Source of the DNA: Xestospongia muta
Lineage: Eukaryota > Porifera > Demospongiae > Haplosclerida > Petrosiidae
Direction: 5' to 3'
Assembly: GCA_963693285.1 (NCBI GenBank)
Contig: OY848920.1
Coordinates: 10,538,182 to 10,602,181 of the forward strand
DNA length: 64,000 bases
Numbering within the stretch: position 1 is the first letter of the stretch; every line of letters begins with the position of its first letter. The notes beneath the pieces were generated by a model. The model made no database searches. It worked only from the letters and a program-made list of their open reading frames with translations, and had not been told where the DNA came from. The position numbers and the translations under genes were made by a program. Below are positions 35,389 to 46,139 of this stretch, piece after piece.

Positions 35389-36120
35389 ATGGACGTTTTT
35401 GAAGATATTGATCCATTCTTTCCAGTAAGTTGTACGAGTTATTATTAACTAACTATTTCATTTCAATAGACGGAAGACAATACAACTGATAAACTCTTGA
35501 AAGAAGTATGTTCAGACATCATAATATGTTATGTAATAATTTCATACTCCTAGCTCCAATCATGTAACGCTGCCTTGAAAAAGAATATTTCTTGTTTATA
35601 CAAAACAGCTAAACTTGAAATCCAACGTCGTGATCAAGAAATAGTATCTCTTCGTGATCAGTAAGTTAATGATAAAGTTATAATGTTATTTATCTTTTAT
35701 TCTAGAATTAGTAATTTACATCAAATGATTAACTTTATGTCAAGAAAGGTATTAACACCTGTTGTTGAAATAACTCCATCTACTTCTAATAATCAACAAT
35801 CTATTGTTAACTCTGCTCGAACTGATAATAGAAGTAAACAATCTTCAAGAAAGAGATGTAGATCTCCATCTCCATTAACAAGAAGAACTTCACGATCAAC
35901 TGCACTTCAAGACAATAGAAAAAATCACAAATCGCATAACCCCAAGTCACATGACAACACTAGATTATCTTATAAGATGTCATATGACATGTCAAAATCA
36001 AACAAATCCAAGTCACAAGACTACACTAAATCATCTGATATAATGTCACGTAGATCACATTCCAAGTCACATGACAACACTGATCCAAATACACAATATA
36101 GCTATGGATGCATTTTGTGA
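35389..36120 (+). CDS. Short FLASH/CASP8AP2-like coiled-coil protein
   Basis: Four exons. The start MDVFEDIDPFFPTED leads, after LLKELQSCNA, to a helix: LKKNISCLYKTAKLEIQRRD, then QEIVSLRDQISNLHQMINF. This resembles the N-terminal coiled coil of FLASH/CASP8AP2 ([20 protein letters not shown] in human), which binds Lsm11 in histone pre-mRNA processing. The rest is a basic Ser/Arg/Lys/His-rich region with KRCRSPSPLTRRTSRS and two near-identical KSHDNT units, like an RS-type nuclear tail. FLASH is far longer in vertebrates, so this may be a short orthologue, a gene model cut too early, or a protein sharing only the coil. The stop at 36,118-36,120 is 62 bases before the next start, so fusion with the SET gene by splicing cannot be excluded. 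Confidence 0.5.
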
Positions 36121-36181
36121 TCATTTTGCAATTTGTGATAAAGAAACTTAATAATTCTAATTTATTTTTAACCCTTTACGT

Positions 36182-36910
36182 ATGGCTACTGGCTATTTCA
36201 GTGTTGATAAATGTGTCCCAGGTCCTGGTGTTAACATTGACATTGGTCAACCAATGTATCAGTCTTGTAGCTGTCAAGATGGATGTGGTCTCTCTTGTTC
36301 TTGTATAGTTAACAGAGGATGTGCCTATCAATTCAATGGAAAATTAAAAGATGTCTACTTGTTGGAACCATCGCCTCCAATTTTTGAATGTAACACTGGT
36401 TGTATGTGTTTACAATGTGTAAATAAAGTAACACAAAGTACATTTGAACATGTAATAGTAAAGAAAGCATCTGAACAGAAAGGGATGGGTGTGTTTGCTA
36501 TCAAAGACATTTCCTGTGGTACGTTTGTTGGAGAGTATATTGGTGAAGTTATTAGACAAACTACTGCTGAAGAAAGGATGATGACAGCTTATGACAACTG
36601 TTATCTTGTCATTTATAGAGAACATTTAGAATCTGGTGATGTTGTGACAACATGTATTGATGCTCAATTCTATGGTAACTACACTAGATTTATTAATCAT
36701 TCGTGTAGTCCTAACCTTAAGTTACTACCAGTACGAAGGGACTCAATACTTCCACATCTTTGTCTTTTTACTATCACAGATATTAAAGTAGGACAAGAAC
36801 TAACATTTAGATATTCTGATAACACCCACAATAATTCTCTAAGTCACAAATCTTGTTACTGTGGATCAAGTAATTGTATAAGGTTTTTGCCACATACTAC
36901 TACAAGCTAA
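36182..36910 (+). CDS. SET-domain histone methyltransferase, SETMAR/SUV39-like
   Basis: Single-exon ORF of 242 codons. A Cys-rich pre-SET (CSCQDGCGLSCSC, FECNTGCMCLQCVNKV) is followed by a full SET domain: GMGVFAIKDISCGTFVGEYI, then RFINHSCSPNL (SAM-binding and pseudoknot motif) and ELTFRY. Post-SET CYCGSSNC follows. The start VPGPGVNID and the end IRFLPH mirror the SET half of human SETMAR (VGPGADID...TAFLPF). No transposase half is attached, as expected outside primates. Its substrate is probably H3 lysine. All catalytic motifs look intact. The absence of introns among intron-dense neighbours suggests an old retrocopy or intron loss. Confidence 0.85.
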   Translation: MATGYFSVDKCVPGPGVNIDIGQPMYQSCSCQDGCGLSCSCIVNRGCAYQFNGKLKDVYLLEPSPPIFECNTGCMCLQCVNKVTQSTFEHVIVKKASEQKGMGVFAIKDISCGTFVGEYIGEVIRQTTAEERMMTAYDNCYLVIYREHLESGDVVTTCIDAQFYGNYTRFINHSCSPNLKLLPVRRDSILPHLCLFTITDIKVGQELTFRYSDNTHNNSLSHKSCYCGSSNCIRFLPHTTTS

Positions 36911-36949
36911 TTGTGTTTTATTCATTTTAAAAATATTATGTTATATATA

Positions 36950-37345
36950 TGTGTGTGTGTGTCCCACCTGCACATATCCACCAAGCTTGGGTAGGTTGTG
37001 GGTCAGCATCTGCACAATGCATCATAACTCCTGAGATGGTTACCAACATAGTCGTAAGAGTATCCGAAAGGCGGACTAGGATACGGCTGGTAGTCTCCCT
37101 TTAAATGTGATGCGGTCTAGTGTATTGTAGTCCCAGTTTCAACTGACAATGACCACTTAGACACCCCGCAGAGCTCAAATCCCATATGGCTGGTTTGAAG
37201 TGAGGGCAAAGTTCCAGCCAGGATTACCTCGTCTTTAGATCAGGGTTACCAGGCCATAGATGTGGTCCTAGCTAGCAATAACAAGGAATCCTGGAGCCTA
37301 AGTGGTAGCCCCAGTGGGTAGGTTGGGAGGAATTGTTTAGGCAAC
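36950..37345. mobile_element. GC-richer island, possible SINE-like insertion
   Basis: About 390 bases clearly richer in G and C than anything around it, starting at a TG dinucleotide run (about 36,948-36,962). It has no ORF. Read on the minus strand it runs from near 37,345 and ends in an ACACAC tail, as some SINEs do. GTGGTAGCCCCAGTGGGTAGG near 37,305 looks like a tRNA A-box, but I found no good B-box after it. Classification is a guess; the compositional change is seen directly. Confidence 0.35.
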
Positions 37346-37499
37346 ACAACATGTTTTTTATAAATTTTAAATCAATTTTAAACAATTAGAAAGAAATGTC
37401 AGAAGAACACATAACACTACAATTGTAATAAATCTATCATATATACATTAAAATACGTGGTACAAAATTAGTGGAGTATTTATTATTGTAATTATAATA

Positions 37500-38460
37500 T
37501 GAATCATTTCATTTACATCATGAAAACAATGAATATGTATTCAGTACATTTTTCCTGTGAACAGCTGTCCAATCAGTTGAACCATCAAGTCTTTATAGGA
37601 TATCCCTGTTTATAAAACAAGCACCTTCCTGTATTACAATGTGAATACAATTACTATAATTATCTAACTTCTTACTGCTATTAGCCAAACTGTCATATAT
37701 CTCCACATATTATTATCATCACAACAAGTTTAGTGACAAAAGAACTTTCCTATAACACATTATAAACCAATCATTGTTATATACTTACTGCATAGTCTTC
37801 ACTTAAAATATACTTTAATGGATAATACTGATTGAGTAGAGCATATACAACTGTTAATACTAATACTAATGAAAGACGTAATAGTCCTGGTATAATACTA
37901 ACAAGGCAATAGAATAGAATAGTCCATATTATAGGATGGACTCAACAGGATAGAGCAATATATGTATATCCTATTACCATATGACTCTATTTCTATATAA
38001 TATAGGTTATTATATAACTCATACCATTGTGACAGTCCATGTTAGAAGTAAAGATTACTTGGTACCACCAAAAAGAGAGAGGAGACTATAAACAGTGACA
38101 ATGTCTACTGCTGAGTGCCATATAGTGATATCTTCATAATAACCACATACAAATAACACAACAATATATGAACTTACCAAAAACATGGTACATTAATCCA
38201 ATGCCACTTATACTAGAGAAAATCCTCTAAAATGTAATATAGTAATATAAACAAACTATGAAAAGTTAAGAACACCTGAATCCATACAGATTGTACAGAT
38301 ATCAATGGACGATAGATGAAGGACAATACATAGGCTAAATATAAGCATAAAATAAACATAGTATATTAAAAGTACTCACCAAGGAATACTCCGATTAGAA
38401 AGCGAGCTGCTGGTTCTGGGATGCCTAACAGAAGAGACACGCTCCCTTCTACCGATATGT
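37500..38460 (-). pseudogene. Decayed MBOAT (LPCAT3/MBOAT5-like) acyltransferase gene
   Basis: Minus-strand exon remnants in gene order. SVSLLLGIPEPAARFLIGVF (about 38,450-38,380), AYVLSFIYRPLISVQSVWIQ (about 38,335-38,276) and RIFSSISGIGLMYHVFG (about 38,230-38,180) come first. ITIWHSAVDIVTVYSLLSLF plus GGTK (to about 38,056), LRLSLVLVLTVVYALLNQYY (about 37,880) and MWRYMTVWLIA (about 37,700) follow, then EGACF and TDWTAVHRKNVLNTYS. The pattern fits the N-terminal half of membrane-bound O-acyltransferases that reacylate lysophospholipids. In-frame stops (after GGTK; before the MWRYM segment) and a frame change near 37,590 indicate decay, and the second half of the family is missing. The duplicated segment begins within this remnant at about 38,010. 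Confidence 0.55.
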
Positions 38461-38539
38461 TATTTCATGATTTTTAACTCTATCTGAGTTGAATGACTTT
38501 AATCATTAATTTTACTGAGCTATTTTATTATAGCTAGGC

Positions 38540-38790
38540 AATTATTCCGAGGAGAAATTACAGGAGGATGACTATAACTGGAGGAATTAATGGAGGAGAA
38601 ATTAAAGTATTACAAATTAAAGGTGAATTGATTAAAATAGGAATTAAAAGATGAATTTAAATAGAAATTAATAGAAAAATTAAAGTAGAAGAAATTAAAG
38701 GAGGAATTAAAGAAGAAAATAAAGCGGGAATTAATGGAGGAGAAAATAAAGTATGAGAAATAAGAAAGGATGAATTACAGCAGCAATTAA
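38540..38790. repeat. Purine-rich imperfect repeat (copy 1)
   Basis: Repeated GGAGGAATTAAAG and GAAGAAATTAAAG-type words on one strand, low complexity. The matching stretch in copy 2 (48,775-49,085) has an extra block of the same words, consistent with slippage after the duplication. Confidence 0.75.
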
Positions 38791-38931
38791 AGAAGAAATT
38801 TATATAAAGTTACATCCTGTTAAAGTAGGTCCTCTAGTTACTGGTACTCCACCTTTATTATCCCAGATAGTGTAAATTGTTAGTATTGTATAACCAATGG
38901 AATAATTATATCATGTTACAAGGATGGTATT

Positions 38932-39752
38932 TGACCTCCACCTGACTTTCCCACAAAAAAAATTTGGTCAAATCCGTGATGAATTACAAACTAGAGATAT
39001 TGCTTTGTTTTCGGGGCTAAAAGTTCAGGAACACTTATCAAAGTATTTGATGGAGCTATTTTTTCATGTGTTGGTTTGGTAAGTATAATAGGATATAATA
39101 TAACAACATATGAAATGTGGTAGGTATTACAACATCGATATTCCCGTTATGTCATGGTTTGAGAATCTAGTACTAATAAAGCAGGACTTGTTGATCTTGA
39201 TACAGGAACTGTCTGAAGAGGTATAGAACTCTTCCCACTCAGGAATAAAATTTTCTCTGGCTGGTATAATTGTGTTGGTATTCAACAATTAACTGGACTA
39301 ACTGATGAGCAACGAGAGACATTATATGAGACAATGTTAAAAGTTAGCTATGAAAGTAATAGTATTGTCATTTGTATTAAGAAGTTTCAAACCAATCAGA
39401 TTTGATTATGTCTGCTATTGATTTTAATGACAAATACTTGGATTTTCTCAGGAGTCATGAAGAAAATTTGAGTACCATATTTTGTAGTGAACTTGTTGCT
39501 CATGTATATCAAGAACTTAATCTCATTGGTGAGAACAGTACTTGTAATACTTTATTATATTATTTTCTTGTAGATAAAACCAGGCTCTCCGGTGACTATA
39601 CTCCAGATAGTTTTGCTAGTCATTGTTCTTTGAAATTAAACTATGGACATTTGGAACCAGACGTTTATATTGATGTGAGGTTGGATTTTGAGAAGGATGT
39701 TTTCAAACAAAGCAGTATCTCTGCTACAGAAGCTAATAAAATTGTTCAATAA
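38932..39752 (+). pseudogene. Permuted papain-like amidase (YiiX-like) pseudogene, copy 1
   Basis: Degraded copy of a gene whose frames show QIRDELQTRDI, then LFSG and VFDGAIFSCVGLV, a Trp-position stop before ESSTNKAGLVDLDTGTV, then GIELFPLRNKIFSGWYN and finally FCSELVAHVYQELNLI with VQ and stop at 39,750-39,752. The LFSG...FSxVG...ESS...CSELVA order is that of permuted papain-like (YaeF/YiiX, C92) amidohydrolases. The expected catalytic His in S-H-V-G is Cys here. Damage: no ATG, a lost G at about 39,017, two in-frame TGA codons shared with copy 2, and a deletion of about 19 bases that removes the GRPYVKN motif. An open 116-codon piece remains at 39,402-39,752. Confidence 0.6.
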
Positions 39753-39759
39753 TTCAGTG

Positions 39760-41280
39760 ATATTTGTTGTTAGTACTTTATAGTTACAAAATAACTACAC
39801 GCTTTTTTAAATTTATTATTAAATAACAATTGTCTGTACAGGATAGAGGCTGGCTTAAGGTAGTGATCGTATTACCATTGGAATGTTGTGGTTTACAAGT
39901 GTTCGAGTAATGTGTAAATTATATCAGCCATTGCATAGACTTGCTGCTATAAAAGTCAATTAAAGACTAATGCTGAGAATTGCAATTATGATGAGACCAA
40001 ACTGGAAAATTGAGGTTTTCTGTAAATATGCTAAGTTTTATGGTTTATTGATTAAGGTTTAGTGTTATCTATAACGAAACAGATCATCTAGTGTTAGCTA
40101 CAAACTTTATTCACCTCTTTTCTTATCTCAACCTCATTTTGATAAGAATATCATTCTCATTTATACAGTCAATACAATAGTCTTGTGTAGCCAATATCTT
40201 AAACTAAGTAGGTTTGAAAATGTAAAACTATTATTAGTAAAATTAGCAGCATTGTTCAATATTGTAGTAACATAGTGTGTGTCCATTATAAAAGAATATT
40301 GTATGTCAGTTCTGTGATTCTAATCTTCAAATTATCCTCAGCAGTTTCACTCACTTTTCTTAAGAATATCAAATGTTATATCAACACAATTGATTGTCTG
40401 GTATTCAAGCCTATCTAGTATATTTTACAATATTGGACACTCCTTAGGAGGAGCAGAGGTGGTCTGTTATGTATATTTACAATGCAATATAGTTTGATCT
40501 TGTATATCATGTAGCCAGATTGGCTTTGACCTCATGTAATAACAAGAATTGTGTATGCATTGTAGAAATGATTCAGTATATAGATGATTTAATAGAGTAT
40601 TCACTAGTTTTATAAACCTTATTGCATCAGCACATGATAGAGGAATCTATGTTTGTAATAATTCTGTAACAGTTTCTTTAATAGTCTAATATACGTTTTG
40701 TAAGTTAGCTATATGTATATACAAATACAAATAGATACATGTCATGTATATGTATAGAATGGCTTACCATGTTACTATGGTGACATAGTTTATGATGACA
40801 TGGTTAGGATACAAGTTACCTTCTCATTTTAGTCAGATTCACCTTGAATGTAAAGTAGATTTAATTACATTAGAGTACTCATTGTCTGTACTCACAAATA
40901 GATGACATAAATGTACTTCTAACCTTTTATTCTACCTGTATATATTATGTACATGTGAAATAATAGATCTTTTTAGTTTTTTGCAGACTAGCAAGCAAAG
41001 TATTTGAATGCAACGAATTCTGTATGCTCTATTTTATTATGAAGTTACTTACTTGTTTGCAGCTGCTAAATAACATCCTGGAGATCATTTAAGTAGATTA
41101 TAGTTTTCTTAAGTGACCACACATCATCTGATAAGTGTTTTTTCAAGTGGTTACTAGACATTTGGCTCGTTTTTGGACCTCAAAGTTTTCACTTCAATTC
41201 AGGTGATAATTTTAATTATATGATATTACATAAGTGTGAATATTGTAAAAGAACAAAAAATAAATTAAAAATGGTAGTAT
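39760..41280. other. Non-coding part of the duplicated segment (copy 1)
   Basis: About 1.5 kb with no ORF I can support. About 39,910-40,070 is a member of a dispersed family that also appears inverted at 57,335-57,490 and 57,975-58,110. The rest is AT-rich and matches copy 2 closely. Confidence 0.5.
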
Positions 41281-41313
41281 ATAAACATCAATCTACTTTA
41301 TAGTAAAATAAAC

Positions 41314-41740
41314 ATGGCAAAATGACCTAGGATTTTGACAGCAGAGGATGTAATCTATGAGCTCGATGGAGACGACTATTTCCTTGAACTAGATGATCCT
41401 CAAGAGCCAATTATACCTGGAAGTGACGATGATTTCAGCAATTTGGAAGATATTAATGAGGATGATGAAGAAGGTAATTATATTCATATGAACAATAAAG
41501 TGATATCTGTGGTTAGTATCTACCAGTATAGCAACTTTTTTTTCTTATTTTTTTAGAAAATCCATACCATAGCTCTATCTTACATCCATCTATCTCAGTT
41601 TGCAACCACACATCACACCAACCAAACAATTGTTCATCACTATCCTTTACTATACAAACATCTCAATCATTAATGCTTCCTCTAATTCAATCAACTATAG
41701 TTCAAACATCAACCTTTATTAATTAACGGAATTGCGCATT
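41314..41740 (+). pseudogene. Short acidic protein gene, copy 1 (nonsense at codon 4)
   Basis: Counterpart of the copy 2 gene at 51,967. It reads ATG GCA AAA TGA CCT, so the fourth codon is a stop where copy 2 has AGA. Beyond the stop the frame stays open: ILTAEDVIYELDGDDYFLEL, then PGSDDDFSNLEDINEDDEEG, followed by the same GTAATT donor and TTTTTTTAG acceptor. An internal Met at 41,335 could still start a truncated product. Confidence 0.55.
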
Positions 41741-43088
41741 GCGCGTAATATTGTATTTGAGACGTAGAGAAAGTAACGTGTTTTGTATTTCACTAGTTGG
41801 ATAGCCTTCTAACGCGCTACAGCAGCCAGTGAAACTACTCAACGAGGGTTTAGAAGTGTTCCTGCTATCTTTGCAAACAGTTTTAAGGTAAATGAGTGAG
41901 TTTTGTAAGCGTGTTGTGACATCTTTAGCGTACAAGCATTAGTATGCAAATATACTTTCGTTGTTGTATACTTATGTATAACGAGTATGTGTTAGTAGAT
42001 GTTGATCATATTTGCTACATTATAGCTTGTATTAATGATGATAAAGTAAGATAACGTTCAAATGATGTTTATAAGGTTCTAAAGCAAATTTACTATTTGT
42101 CTTATGATAAAGTAAGAATCAATCTCTTTCTAGCTTCCAAGTGTGGTATAAATACTTTTTGCATTCCTAACATCTCCAGTAGGTGTATGTAAACTGTCTT
42201 CTTTTATTGTAAGACAGGTTATATTTACTCCATGTTCCTTCATCTGATAGTGTGACATTACTTGATAATGAACTTGAGGGACTGAAAAAGATAGCAAGAC
42301 TTGTAACTGTTTTAATTGCCAATAACATTGTCCTAACTTTGAGGAAAGACATAGCAATTCTTTCTGAAGGTATGTATGTGATATAATATATGCATTTGCT
42401 ATAGCAAAATCTACTAGATATTTACAACACACTGATATAAATTTTCATTTCTTAGTCAGAGACAATAGATTATGATCAACACTTCTCATGTACATGCTTT
42501 GCTCTATTATGTTAAAAGGACATGTTTTTTAAAATTGTCCTTTTGTCTTTGCAAGAAGCAGTATAGTTTTTTTCAACAATTATGTGTATAACTTCCATCA
42601 CAACATTACCACCTAATCCCATTTCATTACATAAGTAATCAACGTTAAAGTGTTATAAAATTTGCATAGACATGTGAAAGAGCCATTATGTTGTAGCAGC
42701 CATTTTCTGCCACAATCCACCTAACTATGTGAATCAGTTTTTCTATGTTGTCTGGAAATCCAAGCCAGGCAAATAGTTCAACCAATATTGAATGATATCA
42801 TAATGCAGTAGTGGAGCCACCAATTTTGTAGTGATCAGGTATATACTATAATCCACATGTCTTTTCTTTGACGTGCCACTTGTGTTTATAAAAATAAATG
42901 TCAGCATTTTCTCTTGTATGTGCATGTTAAATATTGCATTAATTTAAAAAATCCTCTTGTTTTACTACCACATGTACATGTAAAATAATCAATTAATATT
43001 AATTAATATTAATATTACTGCTCTTAAATGTTGAATAATTAAAAGAAAGAAAATCCCCAAACTTGATCAGTAAATTAACACGTGTAAA

Positions 43089-43168
43089 TTGTAGTATACT
43101 GACGTAGTGTACCTACCTACTCAGTATACTACAACTCAGACCTGTAGTATACTGAATCAGTATACTAT
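43089..43168. repeat. AGTATACT inverted-repeat cluster (copy 1)
   Basis: A perfect 14-base arm TTGTAGTATACTGA pairs with TCAGTATACTACAA across an 18-base loop. It is followed closely by a second hairpin TAGTATACTGA, one base, TCAGTATACTA. Four AGTATACT palindromes lie in 80 bases. The cluster is kept in copy 2 with one arm changed. Confidence 0.75.
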
Positions 43169-43515
43169 GAAAGTACGAATCACATGAATACATACAGGTT
43201 GCCACCATAATGTTAAACTACACATTGCAGCTGCAAGAATCAAAGAAGGATTGAGGTCTCTCATTCTACCTTACAAGGTTGATATGTTTTTAATTCACAG
43301 GTATTAATGGAGTAGAACGTAATTATAGTTAGGTTTATATCCTAATTCCTGGATAATGAAGAATATGTAAGAATGTTTTATACTAATTTAATCTTGTGTT
43401 TTCTCACTGTGTATCAGGATTGTAATGAGTTTGTAAAACTGGTTAGCCAAATGTCTGTGTCAGTAGGAACAGCCTGACGTCTAAACATATTTGTAAGAAT
43501 CCATTTTATTTAATA

Positions 43516-43908
43516 TTGTTCTATTATTTGTCAATATGTATCACAGACTACAGTAAGACTACAGATGAGAGGTTAGTCAAACATGATGTGTACTCTTTAT
43601 TTGTCAGTAAGAATAGGTTTGTGTTTTATAGCAGTACTTTATTACATAACTGTATCTCCTATTACCTTGATACAAGGTATACATATAAATTCTGTATTAA
43701 TTTGTGTATTAATCAAGAAGTATTTAAGTGCGGACTGATAGTAACAAGAGCTTTCAATAAAGCGAATGATTTACAGGTAAGACTCTTGTCAACTCATTAT
43801 TGTTGTGTTGTCTCTTTCTTTATAGAATTATATGCTAGTCCTATCTGTTGGATAACAATGAAAGGTTACCAAATATTGATTAGTTATAAGCAGCTTTATA
43901 CAATATAA
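43516..43908 (+). CDS. Unidentified 130-codon ORF, copy 1
   Basis: ORF starting MFYYLSICITDYSKTTDERL and ending at 43,908. Its twin in copy 2 (54,136-54,528) also has no stop or frameshift despite several substitutions. A possible splice acceptor precedes DYSKTTDERLVKHDVY (about 43,551), and a GTAAGA...TTTATAG pair inside (about 43,776-43,825) could be an intron, so the real exon may be only the part ending KANDLQ. A separate short open stretch upstream (DCNEFVKLVSQMSVSVGTA, about 43,421-43,478) may be another exon. I recognise no family, and the ORF could belong to a dead element. Confidence 0.3.
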   Translation: MFYYLSICITDYSKTTDERLVKHDVYSLFVSKNRFVFYSSTLLHNCISYYLDTRYTYKFCINLCINQEVFKCGLIVTRAFNKANDLQVRLLSTHYCCVVSFFIELYASPICWITMKGYQILISYKQLYTI

Positions 43909-44388
43909 TAGATACCAGATCTTTGGTGTTATGAGTGCTGCTATCAGATATAACATGGTAACATAATGTAGAAACACACTCAATAATATTCAGTGATGAT
44001 GTGATTTATTATTCTATGGGGACTTTTGCTTTGTGTCTGTGTTAACTAGTGAAACAATCTGGACATTTTGTTATATTTGTGTAATGATTACTAAAGGTAC
44101 ATATAGTTTATGCTGTTAAGAAAATTGAAATAACACTGTATAACATAACATTATGTTTGTTTTATCTTTGAGTCACACACACACACATACAGGTTAAAGA
44201 CTTCATAAAGTGTAAGTTTCATATTTGTTAATAAGACTGTAAAATACTTTGGTAATTTTGTTATGTGATATGATACTGCTAAATATACAACTGTCCAATG
44301 TACCACTCTCAAATGATATACTGTCAATATTATTGTAATGTAATGTTAGCCTATATTACATAATTATTCTCTATTCTTTTTTATATAG

Positions 44389-45060
44389 CATCATTGGAGT
44401 GTTGTCGTAAGTTCAGAGGTAACAATAATGTATGCTATATTTTATAATTTTTATTATATACTATTTCATATTTTTTTCTTCTTTTCTCATTTTTCTCTAC
44501 AGATCTTTAGGTAGGTCGGTGCTTCAAGACACTTATTTATCTCTCCTTCTGACGCTGTAAGTTAGTAATGTATATTATATTAACTTAAGAGTTTATAATA
44601 CATTAATATTTTTTTATTTTTCTTTCTTTCTATAGCATCATTGGAGTCCAGGATCTAGTTGGTTGTCGTAAGTTCAGAGGTAACAATAATGTATGCTATA
44701 TTTTATAATTTTTATTATATACTATTTCATATTTTTTTCTTCTTTTCTCATTTTTCTCTACAGATCTTTAGGTAGGTCGGTGCTTCAAGACACTTATTTA
44801 TCTCTCCTTCTGACGCTGTAAGTTAGTAATGTATATTATATTAACTTAAGAGTTTATAATACATTAATATTTTTTTATTTTTCTTTCTTTCTATAGCATC
44901 ATTGGAGTCCAGGATCTAGTTGGTTGTCGTAAGTTCAGAGGTAACAATAATGTATGCTATATTTTATAATTTTTATTATATACTATTTCCTATATTTTTT
45001 CTCATCTTTTTTTCACCAGATCTTTAGGTTGGAGGTCGCTGCCTCAAGACACATTCAACT
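44389..45060 (+). repeat. Exon-like cassette tandem array (copy 1), about 261-bp period
   Basis: CATCATTGGAGT recurs at 44,389, 44,636 and 44,897. Each unit contains a TTGTCGTAAGTTCAGAGG donor-like end, a T-rich tract ending CTACAG or CACCAG, then GATCTTTAGGT...CTTCAAGACAC...TCTCTCC... and a GTAAGTTAG donor. The array therefore looks like tandemly copied small exons with their introns. The first unit lacks 14 bases (CCAGGATCTAGTTG). Confidence 0.75.
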
Positions 45061-45412
45061 ATCTCTACATTGAGGATGTAAGTTCATTAGTACTTTATAC
45101 AAGGTCATAAAATATAGTTGTTGGTAGTATATCATTTGAGAGTGGTACATTCGACAGTTGTAAATTTGGTAGAGTGTATTTGTAATTAAAGTAATATACA
45201 ATTATATCCTCTAGAGCAAGGGACAAAGGTGAAGTATATGATCCTGGAGAAGGCTGAGGAAGTCACAAGCAATAATTAGTTATCTTGTTTCCACCCCCAT
45301 ACATCCCAAGGCTATTTTGGGTTAAGCTAGAAAATATGAGGTGTGGTCAAAATAAGCCAAACCCAATGTTAGTAGGCGTGTCTGTCTACTGAAGCCTGAT
45401 AAGTAGGCGTTG

Positions 45413-46139
45413 TTTTTTGTTGTTGTTTTTAAATTTTTTTAATTACAATATTACATTCTTCATAAAACCATTGGAAAAATTAGATTACAAATTAACAGTG
45501 TTAATTTATTTCATCAAACTGAGAAAAGTTGATAAGTTGTTTCAGGTTAAGAGTGTATGTTACAGAAATAAACATAGATATCAGGTCATCATTTTTAGAA
45601 CCTATATGTAGTATGTAGTAGATGATTAGTTTGAAACAAAGAATCATTTCACATATTTTGATGAAACTTTGGCTATTAGCTGCCACAATACTTCTTGAGC
45701 CCTTAAATAAGAAGCAGAGATTTACATACAAACAGCTATTTTTAGATTTGAAGAAAATCTGTTAATCTACTGTTACTTGACATGTATCAATATTGTGTCC
45801 TTTACTTTTCTAATAGAAACAGCTGACACATGTACAAAATGTGGCTCATTTGCAACAGGCTAAACAAGATAGACAATAAAGAGTTGACTGTCATTTTGTA
45901 GGATTTGTTGATTAAATCTATTTTAAGGTTTTCCATTCACAATATAATGTAATGTACACTAAATATGTACTCCTGATAATCAACTTACTAAACACTTTTT
46001 GGAATAGTGAACTTGTACTGTAGTATAGGTTGACTTATAAAACTGTTGATAAATGTATAAAGAAGTGTCTTCTGATCCTAACAGATCAGAGAGTGATGTG
46101 TATCATATATAAACAAAAACTAACTCCTTACTGCAACTA
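45413..46139. other. Left part of the spacer between duplicate copies
   Basis: AT-rich sequence with only short chance ORFs (for example 45,417-45,611). I see no protein similarity on either strand. It is not present after copy 2 and marks the right duplication border. Confidence 0.45.

Larger units (their letters stand above)
38010..45412. repeat. Copy 1 of a large direct duplication
   Basis: Sequence colinear with 48,240-57,063 apart from scattered substitutions and indels. Left border: homology starts at TATATAACTCATACCATTG (38,011 and 48,241). Right border: it ends after a segment with GAGGTGTGGTCAAAATAAGC and TGTCTGTCTACTGAAGCCTG (to about 45,412 and 57,063). Copy 1 is shorter mainly because its terminal cassette array is small and it lacks about 360 bases present at 50,671-51,036. 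Both contain, in order, an MBOAT fragment, a purine-rich repeat, an amidase pseudogene, a short acidic ORF, a hairpin cluster, a 130-codon ORF and the cassette array. Confidence 0.9.
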
